From the NCBI GenBank assembly GCA_022572485.1, contig JACZVU010000010.1:1-34264 (forward strand): DNA of 34,264 nucleotides, read 5' to 3'. Both the position numbers and the translations under genes were made by a program. Position 1 is the stretch's first letter, and every line of letters begins with the position of its first letter. Below the pieces are notes generated by a model, which searched no databases, was not told the DNA's origin, and worked only from the letters and a program-made list of their open reading frames with translations. Below are positions 1 to 7,820 of the stretch, in pieces. The DNA comes from Myxococcales bacterium. GTDB taxonomy: Bacteria; Myxococcota_A; UBA9160; SMWR01.

Positions 1-2
1 CG

Positions 3-77
3 CGGCGGGCCCGGGAGATGGCGGCCCCGGTGGTGGCCGCGGCGCGCGATGCCGCGGGCCTCGGCCCCGGAGCCTGA
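3..77 (+). CDS. Possible C-terminal end of a gene entering from the left
   Basis: A frame open from the window edge ends at a TGA at 75-77. It would encode an Ala/Gly-rich C-terminus of about 24 residues ending ARDAAGLGPGA. Nearly every third codon position is G or C, as in the real genes here. The stop lies 7 nt from the convergent stop of the kinase gene. In DNA this GC-rich, a stop-free stretch of this size can arise by chance, so the call is tentative. No function can be assigned. Confidence 0.35.
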   Translation, partial: RRAREMAAPVVAAARDAAGLGPGA

Positions 78-83
78 CCCGCC

Positions 84-2744
84 TCAGCTCGCCGATCGGG
101 AAATTTGGCTGAGCTGCTCGCCCACCTCGGCATTGGAGGACGGGCGATCCGACGGTCTCTTGGCCATGAGCTTCAGGATCAGCTGGGCGAAGGCCTCGGG
201 AATCTCCGGCACGATCTCCCGGGGGTCCGGCGCTGGCGTGTGGCGGTGGTGGTACGCGACATCGCCGTCGGGGAAGGGCACGCGGCCGGTCAGAAGCTCG
301 AAGAAGGTCACACCCAACGCGTAGAGGTCGCAGCGGTGATCCACCCGCTCCCCGCGGCTCTGCTCCGGCGCCATGTAGTAGGGCGTGCCACCGATCATCG
401 TCGACCCGCGCCGCACCTCCTCGATCATCTTCGCCAGGCCGAAGTCCATGATCTTCATGACCTTCTTCTTGGTGAAGAAGAGGTTCGCGGTCTTGATGTC
501 GCGGTGCACGATGCGCTGGTCTTCGGCGTAGTGCAGGCCCGCAGAGATCTGCATGCCCAGGCGGGCGGCGTCGCGGGCCGTCAGGCGACCCCGCTTCTTC
601 AGGATCGCCTGTAGGGGCGATCCCTCCAGAAATTCCATTGTGATGAAGAAGGCGTCACCCTCCTGGCCCACGTCGAAGAGGGTCACGATATTCGGATGAT
701 TCAGGGCCGCTGCGGCGCGGGCTTCCCGCAGGAACATCTCCTGGGCCTTCGGGTGATTCCGCAGGTTCTCGGTCAACCGCTTGAGCGCCACGATGCGCCC
801 CAGGCGCCGATCGCGGGCCTTGAAGACTACGCCCATGCCGCCGCGACCGACCTCCTCGAGGATGTCGTAGCGCGGCCCGGTGCCGAAGACGCCGGCCTGG
901 GCCGGATCCGCCGGCTCCGCCTGGGCCGCATCGCTGGCGGCAAGTTTGCGGAGCTCCTCGATTCGCGTCGCCACACCCGGGTAGCTGACGTCCCGTCGGC
1001 GCAGGGTCTCCAGGATTTCGATCGCCTGCTCGAACTGGCTCGTCTTCTCCAGGAGCGTCGCGAGCTGGCTGCAATCGTCCAGGGGCAGGCCCTCGTCACC
1101 GAGAATCGCGCCGATCTGCTCGATCGTCTCAATGGCGAGGTCGAGATGCCCCGCGCGCTCGTAGGCCTTCGCCAGAATCGTGACCGCCTCCAGGTGCGCG
1201 GGATCGGCGGGGGTGACCTTCTGGAGACAGCGGATGGCTTGGGGCCAGTCGTCGAGTTCGATCGCGACCTTCGCCGCCTCGAAGGGCTCGCCGCTCTTCT
1301 CCAGGGCGTCGATTCGCTTGGCCCGATCGCCGCACTCGCGAAAGCAGTCGGCGGCTTCCGCGAACTGGCCCGCGCGCTGGTAGGTTTCGCCGGCTTTGCT
1401 CGCCTCGTTGGCCGCTCGGTAGGTCTTTGCGGCGCGCCCCAATTCTCCCGCGCGCTCGAAGAGCCGCGCGGCCTGGCTGAGTTGGGAGATGTCCCGTCGC
1501 AGCTCGGCCGCTTCTACCAGGCGTCCGCCCTGCTCGAAGTGGCGCGCTGCGGTGTCGCGATCGTCATGTTCCAGATGCACCCGCGCCAGAATCAGATGGG
1601 CGATGTCGCTCAGACCGTCGCGCTCGAGGGCCCGCGTCGTCGCCGGTACGTCGCCGAGCAGGTAGGCCTCGGCCGCCGGCGGGCACCCCGAAAACAACAG
1701 GTGCTCACGGTTGGCCAGATCGATCTCGAGGCTGGTGGGAGTGAACGAGACCACGTCGACGTCGACCTGGGCGATGCGATCGCCGCTCCCCACGATCAGA
1801 GTGTGGGATCCCTGCGTGACGCCGATCCGCACGGGTCCCCCGCGCGCGATGCGCAGGGAGCTCGGCTGACCGTACACCGACACTTTCGCGTCGGTGACCG
1901 GGCGCCGGTCCCACAGGACCGTCACTTCGATGCTGCAGTTCTTGGGATGGAAGTCGAACGTCAGCCGGACGGTTCGCCTCCGGCTCACGTCGATTTCCTG
2001 GATTTCGTAGTGGGTGGTGAGAATGTCGTTGCCTTCCGGGGGCTGGAGAAAGCCATCCGCGGTGATGAAGTAGTGCCCGGCAAGAATCTCACGGAACTGG
2101 GTCTCACGGGAAATCAGGTGGTGCTCGGTGCGACTCGAGGAGCCGGCGCGGTGCTGGGCGGCCCGGGCCGCCGCCGGGCTCAGGATGCGGCCGCTGAGGC
2201 GATTCTTGGGCTTCCGGGTCGAGAGGCGCAGGCTGTAGGTGCCGCGAAGCTCCGGGGGATATTCGATGGTGACCGTCACACAGCCCCGGCCCCGCAGCAG
2301 CCTCGCCAGGAGAAAGAGCGCCAGCATCCCGCCCGCGGCCTGGAGGGCCCAGTCGGGCGCCTCGGGCCGTCGAGCCAGCGCGGCGAGTTGATCCATCTTC
2401 CGAGCAATCGGCGGGGGGACGTGCGCCTTGGCCGCGGAGAATCCGCGAGCCGCCACCCGCGGCAGTCGCTCCCGAAGCCGGGTCCAGCTCTCCCACACCT
2501 CGGGGGGCAGCGTGTTCTCGAGCCAGGAGTCCGGCTCGACCGCTTCGGGAGTCTGGGGCCGCCCGAACACCTCGGGAATCGCGTCGGCCAGCAGGGTGTC
2601 GATGTCGATGTCTTCGGGATAGGCCGTGGCCGGCGTGGGATGGCGAGCTTCCTCGGCGAGCGCCGAGGCCGGCACCGCGATCGACGCCGCGAGCAGAGCG
2701 CCCATCGCCCAGATCCAGGCTCTTCCCGACTGCCGGCCACCCAT
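84..2744 (-). CDS. Membrane-anchored TPR-containing Ser/Thr protein kinase
   Basis: This 886-aa protein joins a TPR-like region to a C-terminal Hanks-type kinase. Residues 1-31 look like a signal peptide or first membrane segment. A second hydrophobic segment lies at about 137-150, and a beta-rich region of unknown type at about 155-345. Helical TPR-like repeats (AARLFERAGELGRAAKTY and similar) fill about 350-600. The kinase runs from about 626 to the end and looks active: glycine loop GRGGMG (633-638), VALK lysine (655), HRDIKTAN (747-754), DFG (767-769), APE (792-794). Kinase and TPRs are therefore probably cytoplasmic, with residues 32-136 outside if the first segment inserts. The ATG at 2744 follows a strong AGGAGGT about 6 nt upstream. 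The kinase family is clear; its signal and substrates are not. Most bacterial Ser/Thr kinases place the kinase domain first and a sensor last, so this order is reversed. Confidence 0.9.
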   Translation of the reverse strand: MGGRQSGRAWIWAMGALLAASIAVPASALAEEARHPTPATAYPEDIDIDTLLADAIPEVFGRPQTPEAVEPDSWLENTLPPEVWESWTRLRERLPRVAARGFSAAKAHVPPPIARKMDQLAALARRPEAPDWALQAAGGMLALFLLARLLRGRGCVTVTIEYPPELRGTYSLRLSTRKPKNRLSGRILSPAAARAAQHRAGSSSRTEHHLISRETQFREILAGHYFITADGFLQPPEGNDILTTHYEIQEIDVSRRRTVRLTFDFHPKNCSIEVTVLWDRRPVTDAKVSVYGQPSSLRIARGGPVRIGVTQGSHTLIVGSGDRIAQVDVDVVSFTPTSLEIDLANREHLLFSGCPPAAEAYLLGDVPATTRALERDGLSDIAHLILARVHLEHDDRDTAARHFEQGGRLVEAAELRRDISQLSQAARLFERAGELGRAAKTYRAANEASKAGETYQRAGQFAEAADCFRECGDRAKRIDALEKSGEPFEAAKVAIELDDWPQAIRCLQKVTPADPAHLEAVTILAKAYERAGHLDLAIETIEQIGAILGDEGLPLDDCSQLATLLEKTSQFEQAIEILETLRRRDVSYPGVATRIEELRKLAASDAAQAEPADPAQAGVFGTGPRYDILEEVGRGGMGVVFKARDRRLGRIVALKRLTENLRNHPKAQEMFLREARAAAALNHPNIVTLFDVGQEGDAFFITMEFLEGSPLQAILKKRGRLTARDAARLGMQISAGLHYAEDQRIVHRDIKTANLFFTKKKVMKIMDFGLAKMIEEVRRGSTMIGGTPYYMAPEQSRGERVDHRCDLYALGVTFFELLTGRVPFPDGDVAYHHRHTPAPDPREIVPEIPEAFAQLILKLMAKRPSDRPSSNAEVGEQLSQISRSAS

Positions 2745-3132
2745 TTTCCCACCTCCTCATCGGCCCCGGGCGCGGGGGGGTTGAGCCGGTTCCTACCGGT
2801 CGCTTGCCAGGGCACGCGCGACTGAAACTCCCGGGGTCGGGGCTTCTCGCCACCGACGGCGCGCGCGAAGAAGAGAGGGCCGCTTCGGGGCCCGAGCTTT
2901 TGAGAGAGCGAGCGGCGTTCCGCTGGTACCGCCCAGAGGCGGGAAGCGCGGGGTCGCAGACTGGCTGAGGACCTCGTCGACGCAGCGAGACGTGCGCAGG
3001 ATTCGAGGATCCAGCGGTGGTGTGGCTGGGGGGGCCGTTCCTCCGCTGAACGGCCGCCCTGGTAGTCTCGGGCGGCGCGGGGGGCTCGCGAGATAGCCTC
3101 GCCTCCGCACTCGCGGAAGGAGTGGGTCGATC
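2745..3132. other. Divergent intergenic region with an inverted repeat
   Basis: This 388-bp gap separates the divergent kinase and glycosyltransferase genes and must hold both promoters. No convincing -35/-10 pair could be picked. It contains a perfect 8-bp inverted repeat, GGCCGTTC (3033-3040) and GAACGGCC (3048-3055), with a 7-nt spacer, about 80 bp before the glycosyltransferase start. This could be an operator or an RNA hairpin. Open frames crossing the gap are continuations of shadow frames and none resembles a protein. Confidence 0.4.
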
Positions 3133-4683
3133 GTGCGATTCCGCGGCCGCCGGGTGGCCTTCGCGGGCGCATTCGCGCTCGCCGTCGTCCTGGCTCCCCT
3201 GGTGCACATCCGCCCGTTCGCAGACGGGGGAGAGCGCTTCAGCGGCCATGCCGATCAGGCGGCGATGGCCAACGCGGCCCGGAACCTGGCCGAGGGTCGG
3301 GGAGCCGTGATCGACGCGGTCTGGCTCCTGCGCAACGGGGGCATTCCCGGCGACGAGGTGACGCATCCCGACGAGTACTGGTCTCTCTACGTCGCTGCCG
3401 TGGTCGCTCCGTTCTTTCGACTCTTGGGCGCCACGCGGGAAGTGGTGGTGTTGGTCGCCTGGTTGCACTGCTTGGTGATTGCTGGCCTCGCCGCCTACTG
3501 GACCTACCGCTTCAGCGGGAGCGCGCTTGGAGCCCTCACCATCGCGCTTCTCCTCCTGTACCACCCGATGATGACGGACCGGCTGAATGGCCTCTTCGAC
3601 GTCTACCTGACCTGCTACCTGCTCGGCTCCGGCAGCCTGTTCATTCTCGCGATTGAGCGGAGCTCGAGACGGCTCTTCCTGGTGGCCGGGCTCCTGGCCG
3701 GCGTGGCCGCCGGTGTGAAGGTGTCCGGCCTGTTCATCGTCGGCTGCGGGCTCGCGTACTTCCTGCTGGGCCCGCACTCATGGGCAAAGCTGCGTCGCGG
3801 CTTTCCGTACTGGATCGGAGTCGTCGCCGGCGTTGCGCCCCTGGTCGCGTTCAATCAGTCGAACTTCGGCTCGGTCACCCAGCCCGGTCTGCGACTGGTT
3901 CGCGAGGGGTTGATCACGCGGCATCTCCTGGGTCACGACCGCGCCTACTACGACCCGGAGCTTGCGATCCACAGTCCCGAGGAGATCCGGGAGGCACGAC
4001 TCCAGATGGCGAAGTCGCGAACCGTCCGCTTCGCGCGGGAGACGGTGAGCGGCGGGATCGTGCCCTGGCTCGTGCTGCTGCCGCTCGCCTGGTACCTGAT
4101 TGCGACCTTCGTGACGAACCAGCGCGCACCGCCTCCGTGGGGGAGCGCGGAGGGGCTCTTCCTGTTGGGGACCGCCCTGCTGGCCGGCGGCGGCTGCGCC
4201 CTTGGGCCCGTAGTCGAGTTCGAGGCCCGCTATTGGAACTTTCTGGTGCCGCCGCTTGCGGTCCTGGCCGCGGTCGGCGTGGCGCGATCGGGCCGGCCGT
4301 TGCTCCTGCTCGCAGTGCCGTACGCGATCTGGCTGGCGCGGGAGCGCTGGGAGAGCTTCACGCCGTCCCCCGCGCCCAGCGCGTACGGCGTGGTGCGGGA
4401 GCTGGTTCCTTGGGATGCGGTGGTGCTGACATCGAATCCCTGGGAGCACGCGTTCCACACGCGGCGCAAGAGCGTGGCCCTTCCCTATTCACACAAGGTC
4501 CACGTCTTGCGGGAGGTCGCCGAGCGCTACCGGGCCGAGTACATCGTCATCATCGATCGAGACGCTCGACATCCGGCCTTCGACGCGCTCGAGAATGGGC
4601 GCTTCCCGCCCTGGATCGAGCGGGTCCACTTCTCGAGACACCTCGTGATCGGGAGGCTGCGTTGGCCGGCGGCTCGAAGCTAG
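3133..4683 (+). CDS. GT-C type integral membrane glycosyltransferase (PMT/ArnT-like)
   Basis: This 516-aa multi-pass protein has about 9-10 hydrophobic helices. After the first helix comes a large extracytoplasmic loop with HADQAAMANAARNLAEGRG, which resembles the acidic first-loop motif of GT-C enzymes (GT39/GT83-like), where an acidic residue acts in catalysis. The C-terminal 110 residues are soluble (VVRELVPWDAVVLTSNPWEH onward), as in many GT39-like proteins. Such enzymes move a sugar from a polyprenyl-phosphate donor to lipid, protein or glycan outside the membrane. Donor and acceptor cannot be told here. The start is GTG with AAGGAG just upstream. The gene stands alone, divergent from the kinase and convergent with the DAHP synthase gene. 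Confidence 0.7.
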   Translation: MRFRGRRVAFAGAFALAVVLAPLVHIRPFADGGERFSGHADQAAMANAARNLAEGRGAVIDAVWLLRNGGIPGDEVTHPDEYWSLYVAAVVAPFFRLLGATREVVVLVAWLHCLVIAGLAAYWTYRFSGSALGALTIALLLLYHPMMTDRLNGLFDVYLTCYLLGSGSLFILAIERSSRRLFLVAGLLAGVAAGVKVSGLFIVGCGLAYFLLGPHSWAKLRRGFPYWIGVVAGVAPLVAFNQSNFGSVTQPGLRLVREGLITRHLLGHDRAYYDPELAIHSPEEIREARLQMAKSRTVRFARETVSGGIVPWLVLLPLAWYLIATFVTNQRAPPPWGSAEGLFLLGTALLAGGGCALGPVVEFEARYWNFLVPPLAVLAAVGVARSGRPLLLLAVPYAIWLARERWESFTPSPAPSAYGVVRELVPWDAVVLTSNPWEHAFHTRRKSVALPYSHKVHVLREVAERYRAEYIVIIDRDARHPAFDALENGRFPPWIERVHFSRHLVIGRLRWPAARS

Positions 4684-4771
4684 GGGCGGAACCGCCCAAA
4701 CGTTGCCCGCTACCTCGTAGGTCGGAGCGAATCGGATCGGCAGAGCTCAGGCACCTTGCCGGTTGCTGAGC
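4684..4771. terminator. Terminator-like hairpins between convergent genes
   Basis: Two stems lie between the facing stop codons. GGGCGG/CCGCCC (4684-4697) directly follows the glycosyltransferase stop. GCTCAGgCA/TGCTGAGC (4745-4771, one bulge) directly follows the DAHP synthase stop when read on the minus strand. Neither has a T run, so efficient intrinsic termination is uncertain. Confidence 0.35.
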
Positions 4772-4773
4772 GG

Positions 4774-5835
4774 TCACGGGGGACTCGCCGCAACCGCCTC
4801 GGCAATTTCGTGAAGCAGCGCTCGGGTTTCCTCCCAGCCCATGCAGGCATCGGTGATCGAGACACCGGGCCGCAGCGGCGCGCCGCGACTCCAGGTCTGG
4901 CGCCCGGGGTTCAGGTTGCTCTCGAGCATCAAGCCCATGATCGCCCGATTCCCCTGCCGCACCTGGGTGAGCACCTCTCGGCACACGGCGGCCTGGCGCC
5001 GGTGGTCCTTGTTCGAGTTGTCGTGGGAGCAGTCCACCATCACGGGCCGCTCCAGGCCCGCTTCGCTCTTGACGAGCTCCGCGGCTCGGGCGACATCGGC
5101 GGGGGCGAAATTCGTCCGTCCCCCGCCCCCGCGCAGAATCAAGTGCCGATCGGGATTGCCGGTGGTGCGCACCACTGCCGCGCTGCCATCGGCGGTTACG
5201 CCGAGGAAGCTGTGGGCGCACCCGGCAGCGACCAGGGCGTTGGCGGCCCCGTCCAGTCTTCCGTCGGTTCCGTTCTTGATCCCCACGGGCATCGACAGAC
5301 CGCTGGCGAGCTGGCGGTGGGTCTGACTCTCGACGGTTCGCGCGCCGATGCTGGCCCATGCCAGCAGGTCGCCCACGAATTGCGGCGTGAAGGGATCGAG
5401 GACCTCGCTGGCGCAGGGGACTCCGAGGCGGCCCAACTCGAGTAGCACCTCGCGCGCCAGCTCGAGTCCCCGCTCGACCCGACAGGAGCCGTCGAGTTCC
5501 GGATCGTTGATGAGGCCCTTCCAACCGACCGTGGTCCGCGGTTTTTCGAAGTAGGTCCGCATCGCGACGACGAGCTGATCGTCCATCGCCTGGGCGGTTT
5601 TCCGCAGCCGCGCGCCGTACTCGAGGGCCGCGTCGGGATCGTGGATCGAGCAGGGACCGACGATGACCACGAGCCTCCGCTCGTCGCGCCCGTGGATCAC
5701 ATCGGCAATGGCCCGGCGACCCGCGAGGACGGTCGCGGCGGCGGACTCCGAGAGAGGTTGCTTTTCTTTGAGCTTGCGGGGCGAGATCAGGGGGCGGATC
5801 TCGGCCAGGTTCTGGTTCTCGATTGGTTCCGACAC
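4774..5835 (-). CDS. aroG: 3-deoxy-7-phosphoheptulonate (DAHP) synthase, class I alpha
   Basis: The enzyme joins phosphoenolpyruvate and erythrose 4-phosphate to DAHP, the first step of the shikimate pathway to Phe, Tyr and Trp. The 353-aa length matches the AroF/AroG/AroH family. Visible family motifs are GPCSIHD near residue 60, RTYFEKPRTTVGWKG near 93-107, GIKNGTDG, RGGGGRTNF, and the C-terminal LRPGVSITDACMGWEET. The start is GTG at 5835 after AAGGAGAG. An ATG five bases upstream is in another frame. The sequence does not show which aromatic amino acid feeds back on the enzyme, so aroG is used only as a family label. An attenuator-like leader lies immediately upstream and predicts control by charged aromatic tRNA. 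Confidence 0.95.
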   Translation of the reverse strand: MSEPIENQNLAEIRPLISPRKLKEKQPLSESAAATVLAGRRAIADVIHGRDERRLVVIVGPCSIHDPDAALEYGARLRKTAQAMDDQLVVAMRTYFEKPRTTVGWKGLINDPELDGSCRVERGLELAREVLLELGRLGVPCASEVLDPFTPQFVGDLLAWASIGARTVESQTHRQLASGLSMPVGIKNGTDGRLDGAANALVAAGCAHSFLGVTADGSAAVVRTTGNPDRHLILRGGGGRTNFAPADVARAAELVKSEAGLERPVMVDCSHDNSNKDHRRQAAVCREVLTQVRQGNRAIMGLMLESNLNPGRQTWSRGAPLRPGVSITDACMGWEETRALLHEIAEAVAASPP

Positions 5836-5864
5836 AGCATCTCTCCTTGCGACCGGGTCGCAAT

Positions 5865-5893
5865 AAAAAAAATCCCCGAGATCTCTCTCGGGG
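5865..5893 (-). terminator. Intrinsic terminator in the DAHP synthase 5' leader (attenuator)
   Basis: On the minus strand CCCCGAGA, loop GAGA and TCTCGGGG form a perfect 8-bp stem (5893-5874). One A then precedes eight T (5872-5865). It ends 29 nt before the GTG start and so lies inside the gene's own leader. The upstream minus gene begins over 300 bp away and reads in the same direction, so this is not a shared 3' terminator. Its 5' arm is also claimed by the competing antiterminator stem. Confidence 0.85.
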
Positions 5894-5950
5894 CTCCGGG
5901 TTCGTGACTGGCTTCGAAGGCTATGCGATCACACGAACTCCCGGGCCCCG
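5889..5950 (-). promoter_or_regulatory. Antiterminator stem competing with the attenuator
   Basis: On the minus strand the 5' arm CGGGGCCCGGGAGTTCGTG (5950-5932) pairs with CACGAACCCGGAGCCCCG (5906-5889). About 17 base pairs form (6 + 5 + 6) with a 1-nt and a 2-nt bulge. The 3' arm includes CCCCG, the start of the terminator stem, so the two structures exclude each other. The 5' arm consists of the last codons of the leader ORF, just before its TGA. A ribosome reaching the stop would cover this arm and let the terminator form. One stalled on the upstream Phe/Tyr codons would leave it free. Pairing was read by eye and no folding energy was calculated. Confidence 0.7.
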
Positions 5951-6066
5951 ACGGGCCAGATAAACCCGAAATAGGCAAACGACCCCTCGACGGACGCGAA
6001 AGCGCGGCCTTTCGTGGGATCGATGCGCGTGGCATCGATGAATTCGCGTTGGCTCGTCGAAGGCAC
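5929..6066 (-). CDS. Aromatic-rich leader peptide upstream of DAHP synthase
   Basis: This 45-codon ORF starts at GTG with purine-rich AGGGAGAGGAA 8-18 nt upstream and stops at TGA (5931-5929). It begins MPSTSQREFIDATR and contains the cluster SFAYFGFIW, five aromatic residues in nine. Two more Phe occur before the cluster and one after it. The cluster codons (5979-5956) lie just before the 5' arm of the antiterminator and the stop directly follows that arm, the geometry of a transcription-attenuation leader. Such peptides are usually 14-30 residues, so this one is long. GTG is the only likely start in frame. Its role in control is inferred. Confidence 0.65.
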   Translation of the reverse strand: MPSTSQREFIDATRIDPTKGRAFASVEGSFAYFGFIWPVGAREFV

Positions 6067-6096
6067 CGTCGGCGTTCCTCTCCCTGTCGGCTCTAT

Positions 6097-6125
6097 CGGT
6101 TACAGCACGCTCCGCGCGATGTCAA
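6097..6125 (-). promoter_or_regulatory. Candidate promoter for the leader/DAHP synthase transcript
   Basis: On the minus strand a perfect TTGACA (6125-6120) is followed at 17 nt by TAACCG (6102-6097), a weak -10. It lies in the 134-bp gap upstream of the leader ORF, in the right orientation. Transcription would start about 25 nt before the leader GTG. The -35 is convincing; the -10 is not. Confidence 0.4.
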
Positions 6126-6200
6126 CGGGAGCGGGGAGCGGCGCTTGGAAGCGGCCCGGTCCGATTGGGCCGACCGCGGTGTCGGTGTCGAAGCGGGTGG

Positions 6201-6938
6201 TCACCGCACCTCGCGCTCCGCCGTCAGGACCAGGAGGTCGTCGTCGATCGCCTGATATTGGTCACGCAACTCCCATTTCTCCTCCTGCGCATCGGTGATC
6301 TTGCTGACCACGAACCAGGCGAGGCTCGCGCTGATGGCTTCGCAGGTATCGGCGAGAATCGATGCAGTCCGGGCAAGCTGATATTTGACCAGAGCGCCGC
6401 TTGCGCCCAAGCCCATGACCAGCGCGGCGAGCTCGAAGCTGAGGAAGGCCACGAAAGCGATCCACCAGCAGACGAGAAGCGGCGGGGTCGGGGCCCGCTT
6501 CCATTCGAAGCGGTCGCTGGTGGCCGGATCGCTGGCCTTCCAGATCTCCCGCAGAACCTGGTAGGGCCTCACGAAGTTGATTCCAGGTATCCACCAACCC
6601 GTTACCGACCAGGCGGTCTTGTAGTCGAGTTTTCGCACGCCCAGGGCCCGCAGATTGCTGCGCACGGCGTAGGTCCAGAGGATGAAGAAGAAGACCGTAA
6701 CGGCCAGAAGAACGGTCTGAGCGGTGAACAGGATGACTCCCGTGAGACCGTGGGCCCGCTTGTCGAGGGCCGCGATGATCTCGCCCCCCGCCTGACGGCC
6801 GAGGAGTCGGATGTCGGCCAGGTCGAAGCCCACGGCGACCCAGGCCACGAGCCCGGTGGCGATCAGAAGCGTGCCGAGCCCGCGCGCGACGGGCTGGGCC
6901 GAGACGTACGGAGGGAGCAGGCTGACGGGGCCGTTCAT
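6201..6938 (-). CDS. DUF4328 family membrane protein
   Basis: This is a protein of about 245 aa with four hydrophobic segments. It carries the DUF4328-type core WTYAVRSNLRALG followed by SVTGWWIPGINFVRPYQVLREIW, in which a Trp-rich helix is followed by the RPYQV.RE.W motif. The biochemical role of this family is unknown. The ATG at 6938 is chosen because the domain begins soon after; an upstream in-frame start at 6992 would add 18 unlikely residues. It lies 69 nt downstream of the methyltransferase gene on the same strand, so the two may be cotranscribed. Nothing in the protein ties it to tRNA modification. Confidence 0.75.
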   Translation of the reverse strand: MNGPVSLLPPYVSAQPVARGLGTLLIATGLVAWVAVGFDLADIRLLGRQAGGEIIAALDKRAHGLTGVILFTAQTVLLAVTVFFFILWTYAVRSNLRALGVRKLDYKTAWSVTGWWIPGINFVRPYQVLREIWKASDPATSDRFEWKRAPTPPLLVCWWIAFVAFLSFELAALVMGLGASGALVKYQLARTASILADTCEAISASLAWFVVSKITDAQEEKWELRDQYQAIDDDLLVLTAEREVR

Positions 6939-7007
6939 CGCAGAGGGGCGCGGCGTCGGACCTGCGACGCGGTTACATCCGCAAGGTTGCACCGGATCCC
7001 CATCCGA

Positions 7008-7808
7008 TCAAGACCGCGGGGCGAAGACGAAGTAGCGGTTGAGATCGCCCGAGGGGCCGTCCGCGCTGAACGCGGCGATGCGGGCGAGACGGGCCTCGCG
7101 CGATAGCGCATCGATCTCCGCGTCGTCCGCGAAATGACAGAAGCGAACCCCATCCCCGTGCCCCCAGGGCAGAAGATGATCCCCGGGCTCGAGCTGGGAG
7201 AGATCGATCGGATTCCTCGCGGTGTCGTTGAACTCCTTCCAGGGACGTTGCTTCTCTCGAAAGCGCCGGCGTTCGAGCTGCCAGGCGGTGACCACGAGCA
7301 GACCCCGCGCCTGCAGGCAGCGCGCCAGGGACCGCAGCAAGCTGAGCCGCTGTTCGCGGCCGGGCACGTGGTGCAGAACGCCGAACAGCACGACCAACGA
7401 GAAGCGGTGCCCCGACCCGTCGCCGATCGGCTCCTCCAGAAAGTCGGCCTGGTGATAGCGAACCGGCTCGTCGGCGGAGCCGACCCCGTGGGAGTGGGCC
7501 TGGGCGAGCAGCTCGCGGCTCGCGTCGATTCCGAGGTAGCGGTAGCGCATACCCCGGTCGGCGAGGAAGGCCGCAAACCTCCCATTGCCGCACCCCACGT
7601 CCAGCACGTCGAGGGGCCGCCCTCCCGCGTGGGCCTCGGCCAGATCGAGCACTCGGCACCAGCCCGGCCAGGGCCTCTGGCGCGTCGCGCTGAATGCCTC
7701 GGCATGGGCGCGGTAGAAGTGGCGGTTGATCCCATTCAGCGTGCGAACGGTCTTCGCGTCCAGGGTCTCGTTCCCTTCAAAGCCTGCGATACAGTAGCCG
7801 ACCCCCAC
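7008..7808 (-). CDS. Trm9/ALKBH8-like SAM-dependent tRNA wobble-uridine methyltransferase
   Basis: This class I methyltransferase is about 266 aa from GTG 7808. Three features go beyond a generic SAM enzyme. Ahead of motif I is FYRAHAEAFSATRQRPWPGW (31-50), matching the FS.TR..PWP block of yeast Trm9 and the human ALKBH8 methyltransferase domain. Motif I is VLDVGCGNGRF, followed by FGVLHHV. Near the end, LLPWGHGDGVRFCHFADDAEI parallels the eukaryotic VPW...RYYH..REGEL element. Those enzymes methylate cm5U34 of tRNA to mcm5U34. The adjacent divergent gene is elp3, whose product makes cm5U-type modifications, which supports the call. The start is uncertain: GTG 7808 has no clear Shine-Dalgarno and the frame stays open upstream into elp3. 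It could instead be an unrelated small-molecule methyltransferase. Confidence 0.7.
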   Translation of the reverse strand: MGVGYCIAGFEGNETLDAKTVRTLNGINRHFYRAHAEAFSATRQRPWPGWCRVLDLAEAHAGGRPLDVLDVGCGNGRFAAFLADRGMRYRYLGIDASRELLAQAHSHGVGSADEPVRYHQADFLEEPIGDGSGHRFSLVVLFGVLHHVPGREQRLSLLRSLARCLQARGLLVVTAWQLERRRFREKQRPWKEFNDTARNPIDLSQLEPGDHLLPWGHGDGVRFCHFADDAEIDALSREARLARIAAFSADGPSGDLNRYFVFAPRS

Positions 7809-7820
7809 CGAGAGGAGCCG

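Noticed and set aside
696..2825. 709-codon + strand frame opposite the kinase gene
   Set aside because: It is the antisense of a clear kinase, with no recognisable motifs. Long open frames are expected opposite genes in GC-rich DNA.
2104..3777. 557-codon - strand frame across the kinase start, the gap and the glycosyltransferase
   Set aside because: It overlaps two well-supported genes out of frame and its translation is low-complexity.
5787..6035. 82-codon - strand frame over the attenuator
   Set aside because: It crosses the terminator stem and overlaps the DAHP synthase start. It has no aromatic cluster; the 45-codon frame fits the leader role better.
7134..7820. Upstream extension of elp3 to 823 codons
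   Set aside because: It is antisense to the methyltransferase; Elp3 homology begins after about 7821.
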